Shown here one piece after another: positions 22,234-33,800 of a DNA stretch of 64,000 nt. Under the pieces are notes generated by a model. That model was not told where the DNA came from. It saw only the letters and a list, made by a program, of their open reading frames with translations, and did not search any database. This stretch comes from Calonectria ilicicola (taxonomy: Eukaryota; Ascomycota; Sordariomycetes; Hypocreales; Nectriaceae). Position 1 is the stretch's first letter. Each line of letters starts with the position of its first letter. The position numbers and the translations under genes are program-made. The stretch covers positions 1,426,001-1,490,000 of the forward strand of contig CP085831.1 of the NCBI GenBank assembly GCA_020809705.1, read 5' to 3'.

Positions 22234-22706
22234 ATGTCTAACACCGAGGAGTCTAGATCTGGCGAATCCTAAAACAAGGGGCTAAGCCAGGAGAAAAGAT
22301 CAATATCAAGGAGGGCGACCCAATCCGACTTACTTGGCGCTTTAGCGATCAAAACGTGGGCTATAGGGACTTTACTGATGACGTCTTTGGGCGGCGCCGT
22401 ACTTCCGCACCTCCAGGCATGGAAAATGCCACTCTTTACATGAAGCTCCCGTGGCCACGATTCGAGGACGTTACCACTGGACCTAACCAAACTGATCCTC
22501 CACCGAACGCAATGCTGATGAGCGAGCTGTCGAATGACAGTGATGAGGGACCGCAATACTACAGCATCTCAACCTTGTATGCGATGAAGATTTACAAGAA
22601 CCCTGCCCAAACTTTCATAGTGCAAGATTGTACCTTTAGGTTGGATGTTGTAGGGAATAAAGGTCGTGGGGATATTGACGACTATCTACTGTTAGGTGTG
22701 AAATGA
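22234..22706 (+). pseudogene. Broken hypothetical gene beside the AT block
   Basis: An ATG at 22234 (MSNTEESRSGES) runs into a stop at 22270. A second frame is open from 22257 to 22706 and encodes about 149 aa with coherent composition (INIKEGDPIRLTWRF, a GRRR basic patch, TLYMKLPWPRFED, YYSISTLYAMKIYKNPAQ), ending GDIDDYLLLGVK. A one-base deletion near 22268 would explain the break, because the first frame ends where the second would continue. The alternative is an intron ending at CTAG 22253-22256 with branch point CTAAC, but no upstream ATG exon exists before the AT block. I do not recognise the family. RIP has not obviously touched it. Confidence 0.5.
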
Positions 22707-23614
22707 TTACTTGCAGCCAGTTCAAGACTATTTACAACAACATATAGCTTCCAATGCATGAGTGTTTATTTTACAGTCTTGCTACGTCCACACATACAAC
22801 TAAGATTCAAGATATTTTTATAAAAAGATGAAAATAAATAAATAAAATGGCCTTTATTCAACTTTTCTAAAATTAGTTAGTGTATTAGTTGTGAGATAGC
22901 TATCACACGAAAATGTGACACCACGCAGTGTGAGGTGATGCTGCATTATGTATCACAATAGCTAAGCCTTTGTTCGATTCTAGAAGCAAGGATAAATGCT
23001 TCAAGAGGGTGCATCGCAGTACTCTGAAATTCCAGTTGAGTCCCAGAAATGAAGACGTGTAAGTAGAAATTCTCTGACTGATTCTCATTTATTAAGTAAC
23101 GCTTTCATACTATTTTCAACAGTAAATTCGTCTTCCAACAGCACAAGTCTCTGGGGCAGTAGCGTTGCAAATCTGAATAGAACCAACCATGCAGAATCAA
23201 TATCGCTCATCCATGAACCGATAAGGATAAGCCTTTCTTAAATGACACAATAACAATGCCTCACATAAATTACAAGAGAAATTAGAAACACTGCAATGCG
23301 TCAAGAAATAAATTATTTAGTGAAGCTTGTGTCAATGTTTGTTTCAGTGTTTCACTGCAGTGTTATAATTTTAATGTGAATTCTGTAGGTGTTCAAGCGA
23401 TTTCTGTCAAGGAATGTTTGTATAGTGCGTCTTTGTGTCAAAAATGGGCATTGACGAAGCCAAAGAAAAGGCCTGAATCTGAACTAGTCCCCTGAATCAT
23501 GCATTTTCAACGATTCGATATTATTCTATATAATCATCATATCTCTAATCGACTCAGGTGAATTTTGGTCCAATCTCAACTCATCACAAAAATCAGTTAC
23601 TTAGCAAGCGCAAC
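22707..23614. other. Intergenic, no gene seen
   Basis: About 900 bp without a supported coding region. A near-palindrome TGTGAGATAGCTATCACA lies at 22890-22907. Its first part matches 15 bases of the inverted repeat of the transposon at 58159-61062, so a small transposon relic is possible. Confidence 0.4.
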
Positions 23615-24202
23615 ATGTCGATTCCAACTGTGTGTCCAACATTCTATCAACCAGAAGAAATTCTGAATAATGTTCGTGCTCTGCTTAACAATATCCCGGA
23701 TAAATTTTCTGGGGCATATTTTGGTGAACGGAATGAAGGGATTAAATGGAGGATTCCGGACAACTATTCTCGAGCCTGCGGCCCTTTCGACAATGAGCAA
23801 CGCAAGACTGAAGTGGCCTTCAGGTCATTCATTGGATGTATCTCGGGCGCTGTCAGACTTTGGACGACCTATGTCGAGGGTGATTTCGTTGGACCGGATG
23901 GCCGACCTATTCCGTATGAGGACAGATACATTTTTGACCCAAGGGCTCTTGCGCGCGTTATCAAAGATGATATGGGATCTGTGGATACCATGATCAGATC
24001 TTTGCAGCAAGTACCGCGGATGCATTTCGGAGCCTATATGTTGCTAAAATCAGGCTGGAACCATGCCTATGCATTTACTAGGTATGTAGAGTCACATGAT
24101 GCTGATGCTGCAGGAAATGAAGACGATGGCAGGGGCATTGATGAGGAACAGCTAGTCAACGAGGTCTTCTCTCGTAAATTTGAAAAACACAAGAATGCTT
24201 GA
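23615..24202 (+). CDS. Hypothetical protein, 195 aa
   Basis: Single-exon gene beginning MSIPTVCPTFYQPEEIL. It is soluble, without signal peptide or membrane segment. Visible features are an FSGAYFGERNEG stretch, the tripeptide-rich VGPDGRPIPYEDRY loop, helical segments around RALARVIKDDMGS, and an acidic C terminus (DADAAGNEDDGRGIDEEQ). I do not recognise the family. The open frame extends upstream only to a GTG, so the ATG at 23615 is the best start. It is the last gene before the NRPS and points towards it (tail-to-tail). Whether it belongs to the biosynthetic cluster is unknown; its lack of an enzyme motif argues against it. Confidence 0.6.
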   Translation: MSIPTVCPTFYQPEEILNNVRALLNNIPDKFSGAYFGERNEGIKWRIPDNYSRACGPFDNEQRKTEVAFRSFIGCISGAVRLWTTYVEGDFVGPDGRPIPYEDRYIFDPRALARVIKDDMGSVDTMIRSLQQVPRMHFGAYMLLKSGWNHAYAFTRYVESHDADAAGNEDDGRGIDEEQLVNEVFSRKFEKHKNA

Positions 24203-24836
24203 TTACTCGCATCAGAGCGTATGGTTTACGTAGAGCATAATTCTTCTCAGATCTAAATAAGCAGATTTATTTCATATATCTAGTTTTCTCAAGTGCTTTC
24301 TGATAAATATTTATATTCTTACTTCATTTAGGGCCTTCTAGAAGGCTAAATGTTGGCTTTGAAAGACGCCGAGTTGAGTGCCTCTTGCACCACTATACAA
24401 TCGGCGCCACCTGCTCTATCCGGTCATCATCATCGGTCAAGAGTACAGCAAGGTCAATGCGACAATTTCAACGGCTTTCCAAAAGTAAAATAACCATATT
24501 CTTACTTAGAAACTATATCACTAAGTACCTTTTAAAATTAGGTGGTTTTAATTAGGCAAATTTAATACTCGTCTTCCATAAACAGGCAAAATAGCTCATC
24601 TGAATACTATTAGTACGTGCTACACTCGCGAAAATAATACTCATCATCTCAACGTACTTATATCCTTGGTACTAAATACCAGAAGAAATCTCATTCAAAC
24701 TTATTTGTAAAATTGTAATTCTATGTAAACATACCAACGATCAACCGATTTCTATAACAATTCTAAAATCCTAAAGCATATAACGCTATATCTTGAAAGT
24801 AACACCGCTCTAAGTACATTGAAATCACGCATCATC
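24203..24836. other. Convergent intergenic region, 3' ends
   Basis: About 630 bp between two gene 3' ends. An inverted repeat (GACGCCGA at 24365-24372 with TCGGCGCC at 24401-24408) can form a hairpin of about 8 bp with one wobble pair. It could serve transcript ending or be a decayed structured RNA. No gene is supported. Confidence 0.35.
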
Positions 24837-27800
24837 CTAGGTATTCAGCTGAGACACCTTCATAACCCTCTCCAAGTCCATGATTAAAGCGCTATCCTCC
24901 TCAACAGACACAATCTCGGCGATAACAGCTGGGCTTGTACTATCAGAGCTCATAGCAGAAGAAATGCGGGAAGCAACAACGTCCAACTCAGCGACTAGTC
25001 GTCGCACACGGTGCTCGGGAATCAGAGCGTTATCGAAGACGACACGGAGATCAAGTGCTTCGAGGGTCTTGCCCTGGGCAACAAGGGAAATATCCATTGT
25101 AAACGGAATGGTATTGTCATCACTAAATGCCGAGAGTTCACGACGACGCAGACCTAGACCAGCAGCTGGCTGCTCACTGTAAGGATCGTTGGGGTGAACG
25201 ATGATTTGAGGAGCGTCGCGGCAGGCGTTTTCGGCTTCAGCGTTAACAGAAGATGCATCTTCAAAACCAGTTTGCTCGAAGGCCATGACACGTCGCACCT
25301 GGGCCTGGACATGAGCGAGGTAGTCATACAGATTACTAGCGTCGTGTTGGATGCGGAGAGGAACAGTAGTCATGGTAGGTCCGACAAGGCCTTCAATATC
25401 AGGAATGACAGGTGTAATACGACCCGTTGAAACAAGACGCAGGATGCTGTCTTGTGCCTGGAGTTGGTTGTTCAGAGTTAACGCGATAGCGGCGTAAGTC
25501 ATGACGGCATGAGTAACACGTGGTGGTGATCCGGCCTTGTTAGTTTGGGCTGCGAGTGACGGTAGGAGAATCTTGTGGCGAAGCATAGTTTTGGCCTCGC
25601 ACTTTTCCTCGGGAGGAGTCAATGCCTTTGTCTGAGCACCCAGAAGATACCTAGTCCAGAAGTCCTTGGCAGCTTTCTGATCTTGATCAAGCACTGACTT
25701 GACAAATTGGTTAAAACCAACTTCCTTGTATTCTTCAGCGCTGTTCTTGGAGTCGTCTGCGGGAGCATCAAGACTTCGGTACATGCGTTCCAAAACGGAG
25801 AATATCTGAGTCAATGACCAGACATCGTACACAGAGTGATGTACTGTCAGCGCGAAGTAACGCTGGCCGCCGTCTTCATTCACAATCACGGAACGCATGA
25901 GCGGCTGTCCGTAGGTTAATCTGCGAGAGCGGTCGGCGTGAAGGAATGACTTGATAGACGATGTAGCGACATGTTGGACTGGCTCAGTGGAGCGGAGCAC
26001 GACTTGGAGCAACTGTCCATCAGCGGAAAAGACTCGGGTACGCAAGACAGCATGAGCGGCGACAACGTGCTGCCAGGCCTTCTCGAGCTTATTGGGATTC
26101 ATATCTGCGGGAATCTCGAAGACGTTATGCAGCCAATAGGCCCCCGGTCTAGACAGAGTCTTTTGAACAAGAGTGCGTTGTGAAGGTGTGCAGGGGTAGA
26201 TGTCCGCAATGTTGTCAATGGGCACAGAGCAGCTTTCTGCCACCTTTGTAATGAGAGGCTCCACTTGAGTCTTGAGTGATTCTGGAAGAAGAGAGAATGC
26301 AGCGACATCCTTTGTACCATAAATGGCGCGAGGTGCCTTAGTTTGGAGCGCAGAGGCCAAATCACCAAGTCGCGGGTGGTCGTAAATGTCCTGAACAGAG
26401 AGGGAAATGCTCGCGCCACGTGCGAGAGATCCCAGCTTCATTGCGGCGATTGAGTCACCTCCGCACTCGAAAAAGTCGGCCTCAAGACCAAAGTCGGTCA
26501 CAGGCAGACCAAGCACGGTAGCCCACATAGTGTGCAGGAGCTTTTCTGTTGGACGCTGGGGGGGCTCGATCTTGCGGGAAGATGAGAGCGAAAATGAAGC
26601 GAATTGAGAGGCATCCAGTTTGCTCACAAGACTGTTGAGCATTTTTCGGTCGGTTTTAGCAGATGCGTTGAGTGGCATGCTAGTCAAAGGCACGATACTG
26701 GTTGGCACCATGTAAGCGGCGAGCTTCTTGGACAGTTTCTCTCGAAGGTCAACGGTGAGAGCCTGGAAGCTTTGGAGCATGGCCTTATCAGTCACAATAG
26801 ATGCATTTTCACGGTCCTGAGGTTGATCAGGTGGGGTGCAGCTGATGAAAGCCATCAAACGCCTGTCTGTCGGGTCGTTGGGGTTCTTGATCATCTCAAC
26901 TGCAACTTCAGTGCCCTTGTCTCCAAGAGCGACTCGGATGTTGTGTTCAACTTCTCCCACCTCGATACGCTGTCCGTAAAGCTTGACTTGTCCGTCCTTG
27001 CGACCAAGGAACTGTACACGTCCGTCAGGCAAGAATCGGGCAAGATCACCCATTCGGTAAATGCGATTATTTTCTCGGCCAGCAGGGACCCAGTCAAGAC
27101 CCTTCATGAAAGCGACCTTTGTCTTTTCAGGGTTCTTGTAGTATCCAGCAGCCACGTTTGGTCCCTCCACCAACAGCTCGCCAATGGCGCCGATAGGCAT
27201 GAGCTTGTTGTAATCGTTGGGGTCCACAAGCCAGGTAGCGCAACCAACAGACCAACCGATGTCAGTACCATCATCATTCACGGTGAAGTGAGGGTGAGCG
27301 TGGCTCCAGATTGAAGTCTCTGCTGGACCAAAACTGTTAATGAGATGCAGTCTCGGAGCCCAGGTTTGAACATTAGTAACTGTGGCTGATTCACCGCCAA
27401 ACAGGAGGGTGCGGAGAGTTGGAACATGGTCGGGGTTGAGTAGTGAGGCCACACTGGGAGTAAGGAACGCCCAGTCAACTCGCATACGCTCCATGGCTCC
27501 GGCCAAGTCATTCATACGCTCCGGGTCTGATGGGATACAAACGGTGGCGCCGCGGGTCAGCGAAGTAAAGATCTCACCCATGCTGACATCAGATGTATAG
27601 GCAGTGAATTGGAGATTGCGTGAGCCCTTGCGGTAGCACAAGGTTTCGCCGTGACCTCTCATACTGCTACAGAAAGCAGTGTGATCGATCATGATCGCCT
27701 TGGGCTTACCAGTACTGCCGCTGGTGAAAAGGAAAAAGGCAACATGGTCAGGTGTAATACCCTGAGCGCCATTCTCGCCCTGAAGCACATCGCTCTCAAA

Positions 27801-30800
27801 GATAGCGGGGCCAACACAGAAGAGACCGTCAGGATTCACTTCTTGAGCAACGCCCTGATTCTCTACACTGCAAAGAACGAATTCTGCGTCGACATCCTCA
27901 ATCAGCGACTGCAGTCGTTCTACTGGGTGAGCGGGGTTCAATGCGACATAGGCAGCTCCGACTTTGAGGACAGCCAACATGGCGACGACGGTCCAAATGC
28001 TCTTCTCAAACAAGAGCGGAACACGAACACCAGTTCGAATGCCGCAAGAAGTCCACAAATGTCCAGCAAGTCGGTTAGACATTTCATCTAGCTGTTGGAA
28101 GGTGAGCGAGCCTTCCCAAGAAACCACAGCCTCCACATCAGGCTGCTCCTTGGCTCGGGCAGTGAAGAGCTCGTGAATCATGGACTGCATTGGTGTGGGA
28201 ACGTTAGCATTCCAAGCGAGGAGTTCCTTGCAATCCTCCTCAGGCATTAAATCAAGGTCGGCAAATTTTTGGCTTTCAGATACGTTGCACAGTTGATACA
28301 GAATATGGGTCATTTGGCGCAAGAATCTCTCCACCTGCTGAGTTGAAAGAACGCGCTCGTCATGTGTTCCTTGAAGGTGCACCTTATCGCCAGATACCGT
28401 GGCTTCAATTACAAGGGCACTGCTCAGGTAGCCATTGTCTAATCCAGATGGTTCGACTGGAGTCAAGGTTAACTCTGCTGCCTTCTCGTTTTTACCCGCC
28501 TCCTGATCAATGATATCATGAGACGGCTGATCAATCTGAACGACTAAGAGACTCTGGGCGTCAAGCATAGAGAGTGCCTCGCGGTTAAATCGCTTAATGT
28601 TCTGCATTCCTTCTTGCTCATGAGCCAGGAGATCTGAGGCATCGGATTGAACCTCGGCCAAGAGCTCATGCAACATGCGCTCCCTGTCGCCGATGCGGAC
28701 TCGGATGGGGAGCGTGGCCAGCGTGGGACCGGCGACCATCTCGGCCGAAGCGCGACCGAGGGCTCGTCCATAAACGGTCGACGCAAAGACTACATCCTCA
28801 GTGCATGCGTAAGCGCTAAGAAGGATACCGAATGCAGCTCTTACCAGCGTTGTAGGAGTGAAGCTCTGCTGTCTGTTAGTTGGGAGGGCCGAAGTTCGCT
28901 TAATGACGCTGTTAGCTTTGGGACGGAAGTCAAGTGAAGGCAGTTCTGGCCAAGTGGTACGAGAAGCATCGCCAAGGTATTTCTGCCAGAATGTTTGGCT
29001 ACTTGTGTGATCGCGACCTTCCAGGTGATTCATAAAGACATTGAATGGTGAAATCTTCAGCTCTTCCAGTCCGAGATATGCGCGTCGGATGGCAGCAAAG
29101 AGAAGTCCCGTTAACCAGCCATCATAGGTGGCATGGTGTTGCGTCATTACAAAATACTGTTTCTGATCTTTGGTGTCACGGAAAGCAGCCAGCCTCAGCA
29201 TGCGGTCGCCGATTTGCATACGGTCGCGCTGGTCAAGCTTCAGATACTGCTGGAGGCTGCGAGATCGCGCCCAGCGCGTCTTGGACCGAACCACAGCCTG
29301 CATCAGACGCGAAGTTCCGTCCACCTCGTGCCATTGGAAGAATCTCGTGCGGAGAATAGGCCAGCTAGCGATTACAGAAGCCCAAGCAGCCTCAAATTGG
29401 GCTAGGTCAATGTTGGGTGACATCTCGTACACGGTGCGCGTAACATAGCTGCCTCGTGCATCCTGAGAAAGCGCCACAAGGCCTTCCTGCAGAGGTGTGC
29501 AAGGATAGGTATCCTCAATGTCATCCTCACCGACACCTAATTGCTCAGAGGCAGCCTTGATAGCCCGGTCTTTGGCCTCTTCATCGCCCACAAGCGAAAA
29601 CTGTGCGACCTCTTCTTGGAGAAGTCCAAAGTCTTCAAACTGCTCCCCACCTTCAATGTCCTTCTTGTCGCCCAAGACAGCAATTTCAGCCATTTCTTGA
29701 AGCGTGGGGTGCTTGAAAACCTGCTCAACAGCAAGCAAAACGCCTTCCTTGCCCGCGAATGAAACCAGACGCATGGCGGAGAGCGAGTCACCGCCCACTC
29801 GGAAGAAGCTATCGTGAACACTGAGGTCTAGGCTACGTCCAAGGGCAGTTGCCCACAGTCTAGCGAGGACACGCTCCATGATTGTCTTTGGGGCTTGCTT
29901 TGTCCGTGTCGCGGCACCCAAACGACCAAGCTCCTCGGCTGTGATCATGGAGGCGAGGTGCTTGAGGACCTTGCGGTCGGTTTTGGCCGAAGCAGTGAGG
30001 GGCATCTCACGAAGAGGAACAAAGGCTGATGGTACCATGTGGGTTGGTAGCACTCCTCTAAGTGCGCCCTCAAGACCTTGCAGAGCATGTGTGAAGCGAT
30101 CCGAACTCTCCGTAAGAATGACTGAGAGCATTTCGTCATTGCCTGGCGTACTCTCGGCACTGGGCAGAGGGTCCTTGGGTGCAATGAAAGAAGCCAGGAT
30201 TTGACCCGAACCCGCCGGGCTAGGATTCACAACGTCAACAGCTACTAGCATATCATCAGGAAGAAGTGTGCGGATCTGGTGTTCAATTTCGCCAAGCTCA
30301 ATACGCAGACCTCTCAATTTGACTTGGTGGTCACGACGGCCAAGGAACTGGACCATTCCATTGGGGAGGAAGCGGGCAAGGTCACCTGTTCGATATAGCC
30401 TCATTGTTGTACGTCCAATATCTGACATCCAAGCAGGGTTTGACACGAATGCCTGTGCCGTTTTCACAGGCTCATTCAAGTAGCCTCCAGCCAGGTTAGG
30501 ACCTTCAACAAGCATCTCACCAATAGACCCAATAGGCATGAGGCGGTTGAAATCGGTAGGATCAGTAATCCACATTGCGCATCCAAGGCCGTAGCCAATG
30601 TTGCTTCCGAAGTCCTCAAGAGTCACTGGACGAGGGATACAACTATTCCAGATGGAACACTCAGCGGGACCGAAACTGTTGATGAGATACAGGTCTTGCG
30701 ACCAGGTTCGGAAGTTATCTGGGGTTGCAGTCTCGCCACCAAACACTAGCGTGCGAAGGCCTGGAACCTCAGATGGGCCTAGTAGCGTAGCTACACTGGG

Positions 30801-33800
30801 GGTGAAGAAAGCCCAATTGACACCGAGCTCCCTCATGGAACCTGGCAGGTTATTCTTGCGGTCCCAGTCAGACGGGACACAGACGCAAGATCCTACAGCC
30901 AGCGATGTGAAGATCTCACCAATGCTCACATCCGAAGTATACGCAGTGAATTGGAAGTTGCGGGAACCGGGGCCAGTTGTGAAGCGCAGGGTCTTGGAAT
31001 GCCCACGGATACTGCTAGCAAACGATCGATGAGGAATAATAATACCCTTGGGCATACCTGTGGAGCCAGAGGTGAAGAGAATGAAGGCTGTGTTGTCGCA
31101 GGTAACAGGTCTTTCGGTGCTCAGACGTGGCTGGCTAGGCTTTTGTGCCAACTCTTTGAGCACCCGCTGATCAAGAACAAGTGAGCGACAACCCATCTCA
31201 AAGCCAAGATCGCGATTTTGGTCGCTGCAGAGCACGATACAGTTACCCATACTGGCGATGAGGTTCCTGAGTCGCTCTGGCGGATGACTCGGGTCAAGCG
31301 CAACACTAGCACCGCCAGCCTTTAGAATAGCAAGCATCGCGACGATTGTAAGACCGCACTTCTCAAACAACAGTGGCACAAACATGCCAGGCCCAACACC
31401 AAGTGAGACAAGTGTTCTAGCAAGCTTCTCGGAGATCTCGTCGAGCTGCGCAAAGGTCCATTCGCCATCTCGACCGCAAATGGCAGGAGCATCAGGTTGA
31501 CAGTTGGCCTTCTCCTCGAAAAGCTCATGGACTGTGCGATTCACAGGAGGTGGAACATCCTTGGTCCAGGAACGTAGCTCATCCAAATGGGCTTCCGCGA
31601 CATGGTCAATTGATCCAATCTGGCAAGATCGTGCAGCATCGGATGCACACAGCTGCAAAAGCACGTGCTCATAATGAGAAAAGATTCTCTCGGCTTGAGC
31701 AGGCTCTAGCACAACAGGATCAAAGTTCACGCTCACTTTAACCGTGTTGTTGACAACTGACGCCTCAAGCACGATACCGAAATTATAAAGCACGTCAGCA
31801 TCCACGGTCTTGCCCTGCTGTGTTGGCCATGGTGTGAGTTGCTTGAATGCGGGACGAGCCTTTCCGGACACTTCAACCTCTGGGGAGTCGTGGATCAAAA
31901 ACAGATTCTGGAACCGACAGGCAGCAGCACAATAATCGTCATCCAAGGACTGGATATTGCGCATACCAATCTGGGAGTGAGATGCCACAGCCAAGTACTT
32001 CTCACGGACTGACTTGAGAAAGTCACCAATTGTGGTCTCTAGATTGTCGATTACAATGCGCAAAGGCACATTGGATAGTTCTGGTCCCAAAACAGAAGAC
32101 CCCTCGTTCTGGGTGCTAACTCCAACACCAAATACCACATCATCGGAATCGTAGTATTTGGTGAGTACGGCTGCCCAAGCAGCTAGTAATACTGTAGAAG
32201 ATCCGAATTGATTCAAAGACCCATATGAAGCCTCTGGCAATACGATTTCCTTGTGCATACAGCTTGTCGTGAGTGGCGCGTGCCCAGCAGGAAGCTCGGG
32301 GAATGGGGGAGTCAAACAATCGTTCAGTGTTTGGATCCAGAATGACTTGGAATCTTCCTCCGAAGGAGAGACGGACTCAGATCCATCTAGAATCTGCAAC
32401 ATTTGTCGCGAGGAGGAAGGGTTGTAGACAGCTTGGTGGGCCGTTAAAACAACCCACTTGATGTTCCCACCATCTCGGTCGCGGACCAGTGTGAACCGTG
32501 TCAAAGGCTGACCTAAACTAAATTGCAGATGACGTTCTGTCGACATGTATTTTTGCAGATCGTTGCTCTCCGCCCACTCAATCTTCTCATCTACCACAGC
32601 TTGAAAAAGGTTTAGGTCGTTCTCATTCGAATCATTTGCTCCTGGTGCCTGGAAGAATCTCGTTCTAAGTAGAGGAGCTTGGCGATGCAGCCTCTCCCAA
32701 GCATTGATAATTTGTGCATCGCTCATATCCTCTCGGACAATAAATGCAGTGCGAGAAATGTTGGCGGTAGGATGCTTTAGGGAAACCTCTGTCAAGCCAG
32801 CTTGGACAGGACTGCAGGAATTGACATCCTGGACAGCGTCCTCAAGAATTCCACATTCTACTGCAGCATGCTTTCGAATTCGCAGCGCCTGAGCGGGAGC
32901 AAGGCCAGATTTCGACGCAAAATTTATCGTTGAGCCAACACCGGCAATTTCATCAAGTGTCTTGTCAAGATTGTCCATCATGAGTTGCATCGTTTGTTCA
33001 AGCTGTGCTGCAATTTGGACAATCTGCTCACGCCGTAATACGTTGTCGTCATATGACAGTGACAGAGGCGTGGTATCGTTATCGCGAGGAAACAACTCCA
33101 GGACGAGGGCATAATCCAAAGGTTCGGCGACATCAGGATTCTTTGGTGCTAAGAATTGACTGCTACGAGATGCATCGCTGGTCTGCACATTCACCAACGT
33201 TCTAAATTGACTGGCCCGGTGGGCATCTTGTCCAAGTTGTTGGATGAGTGGTAGGCCGACCTGTTCCCATGAGTTAATCTGAACAGCTTGGACGCTGAGC
33301 TGTTGCAGAAAATCGGTAACAGTAGTCTTGCCGTCAAGACGGACTCGCATTGGTGTTGTTGCGATTGTGGGGCCAACAATTCGTGAACACTGAGGCACAG
33401 GAGCATATCTGCCTCCATTGGTGACGCCAAAAACGACGTCGTCCGCGTTCTCATAGCAGCTTAGTAAAAATGCCCATGCACCACGGACTACGTTGGCTAG
33501 AGTAAAGGCGAACCCGGAGTTCAAATGGGAAATAGGACAAACATACCGTGCATTAGTCCTCAATTCCTTGTTGGATGCATGTGGGAAGAAAGGCTGTGAG
33601 CAGCCTCCCAGCTGCTGCGACCAAAAGTCCTTCCATTCGGGGTTCCTGCGGACCTCAAGGCTGTGCTGGATAAATGAAGCGAAGCTAGGTGGTGAAGGAA
33701 GAATTTCAGCACCTGAAGCAATATCTGTCATGTGGCGGGCGACAAGATCCAGCGTGGACATGTCGTACGCGGCGTGGTGAGCGTGCCACAACACCAACAG

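Noticed and set aside
17240..22706. CRISPR array or satellite in the AT block
   Set aside because: No regular spacer-repeat pattern; the repetition is compositional from RIP, and CRISPR is not expected in a fungus.
24337..24430. tRNA-like piece on the minus strand (TATAGTGGT with GGCGCC/GGCGTC arms)
   Set aside because: It forms a hairpin but has no T arm (no GTTCRA box) and no anticodon arm, so it is not called a tRNA.
26604..27314. A 236-codon open frame opposite the NRPS
   Set aside because: It lies fully inside the A2 coding region on the other strand; the NRPS frame has all family motifs, so this is a shadow.
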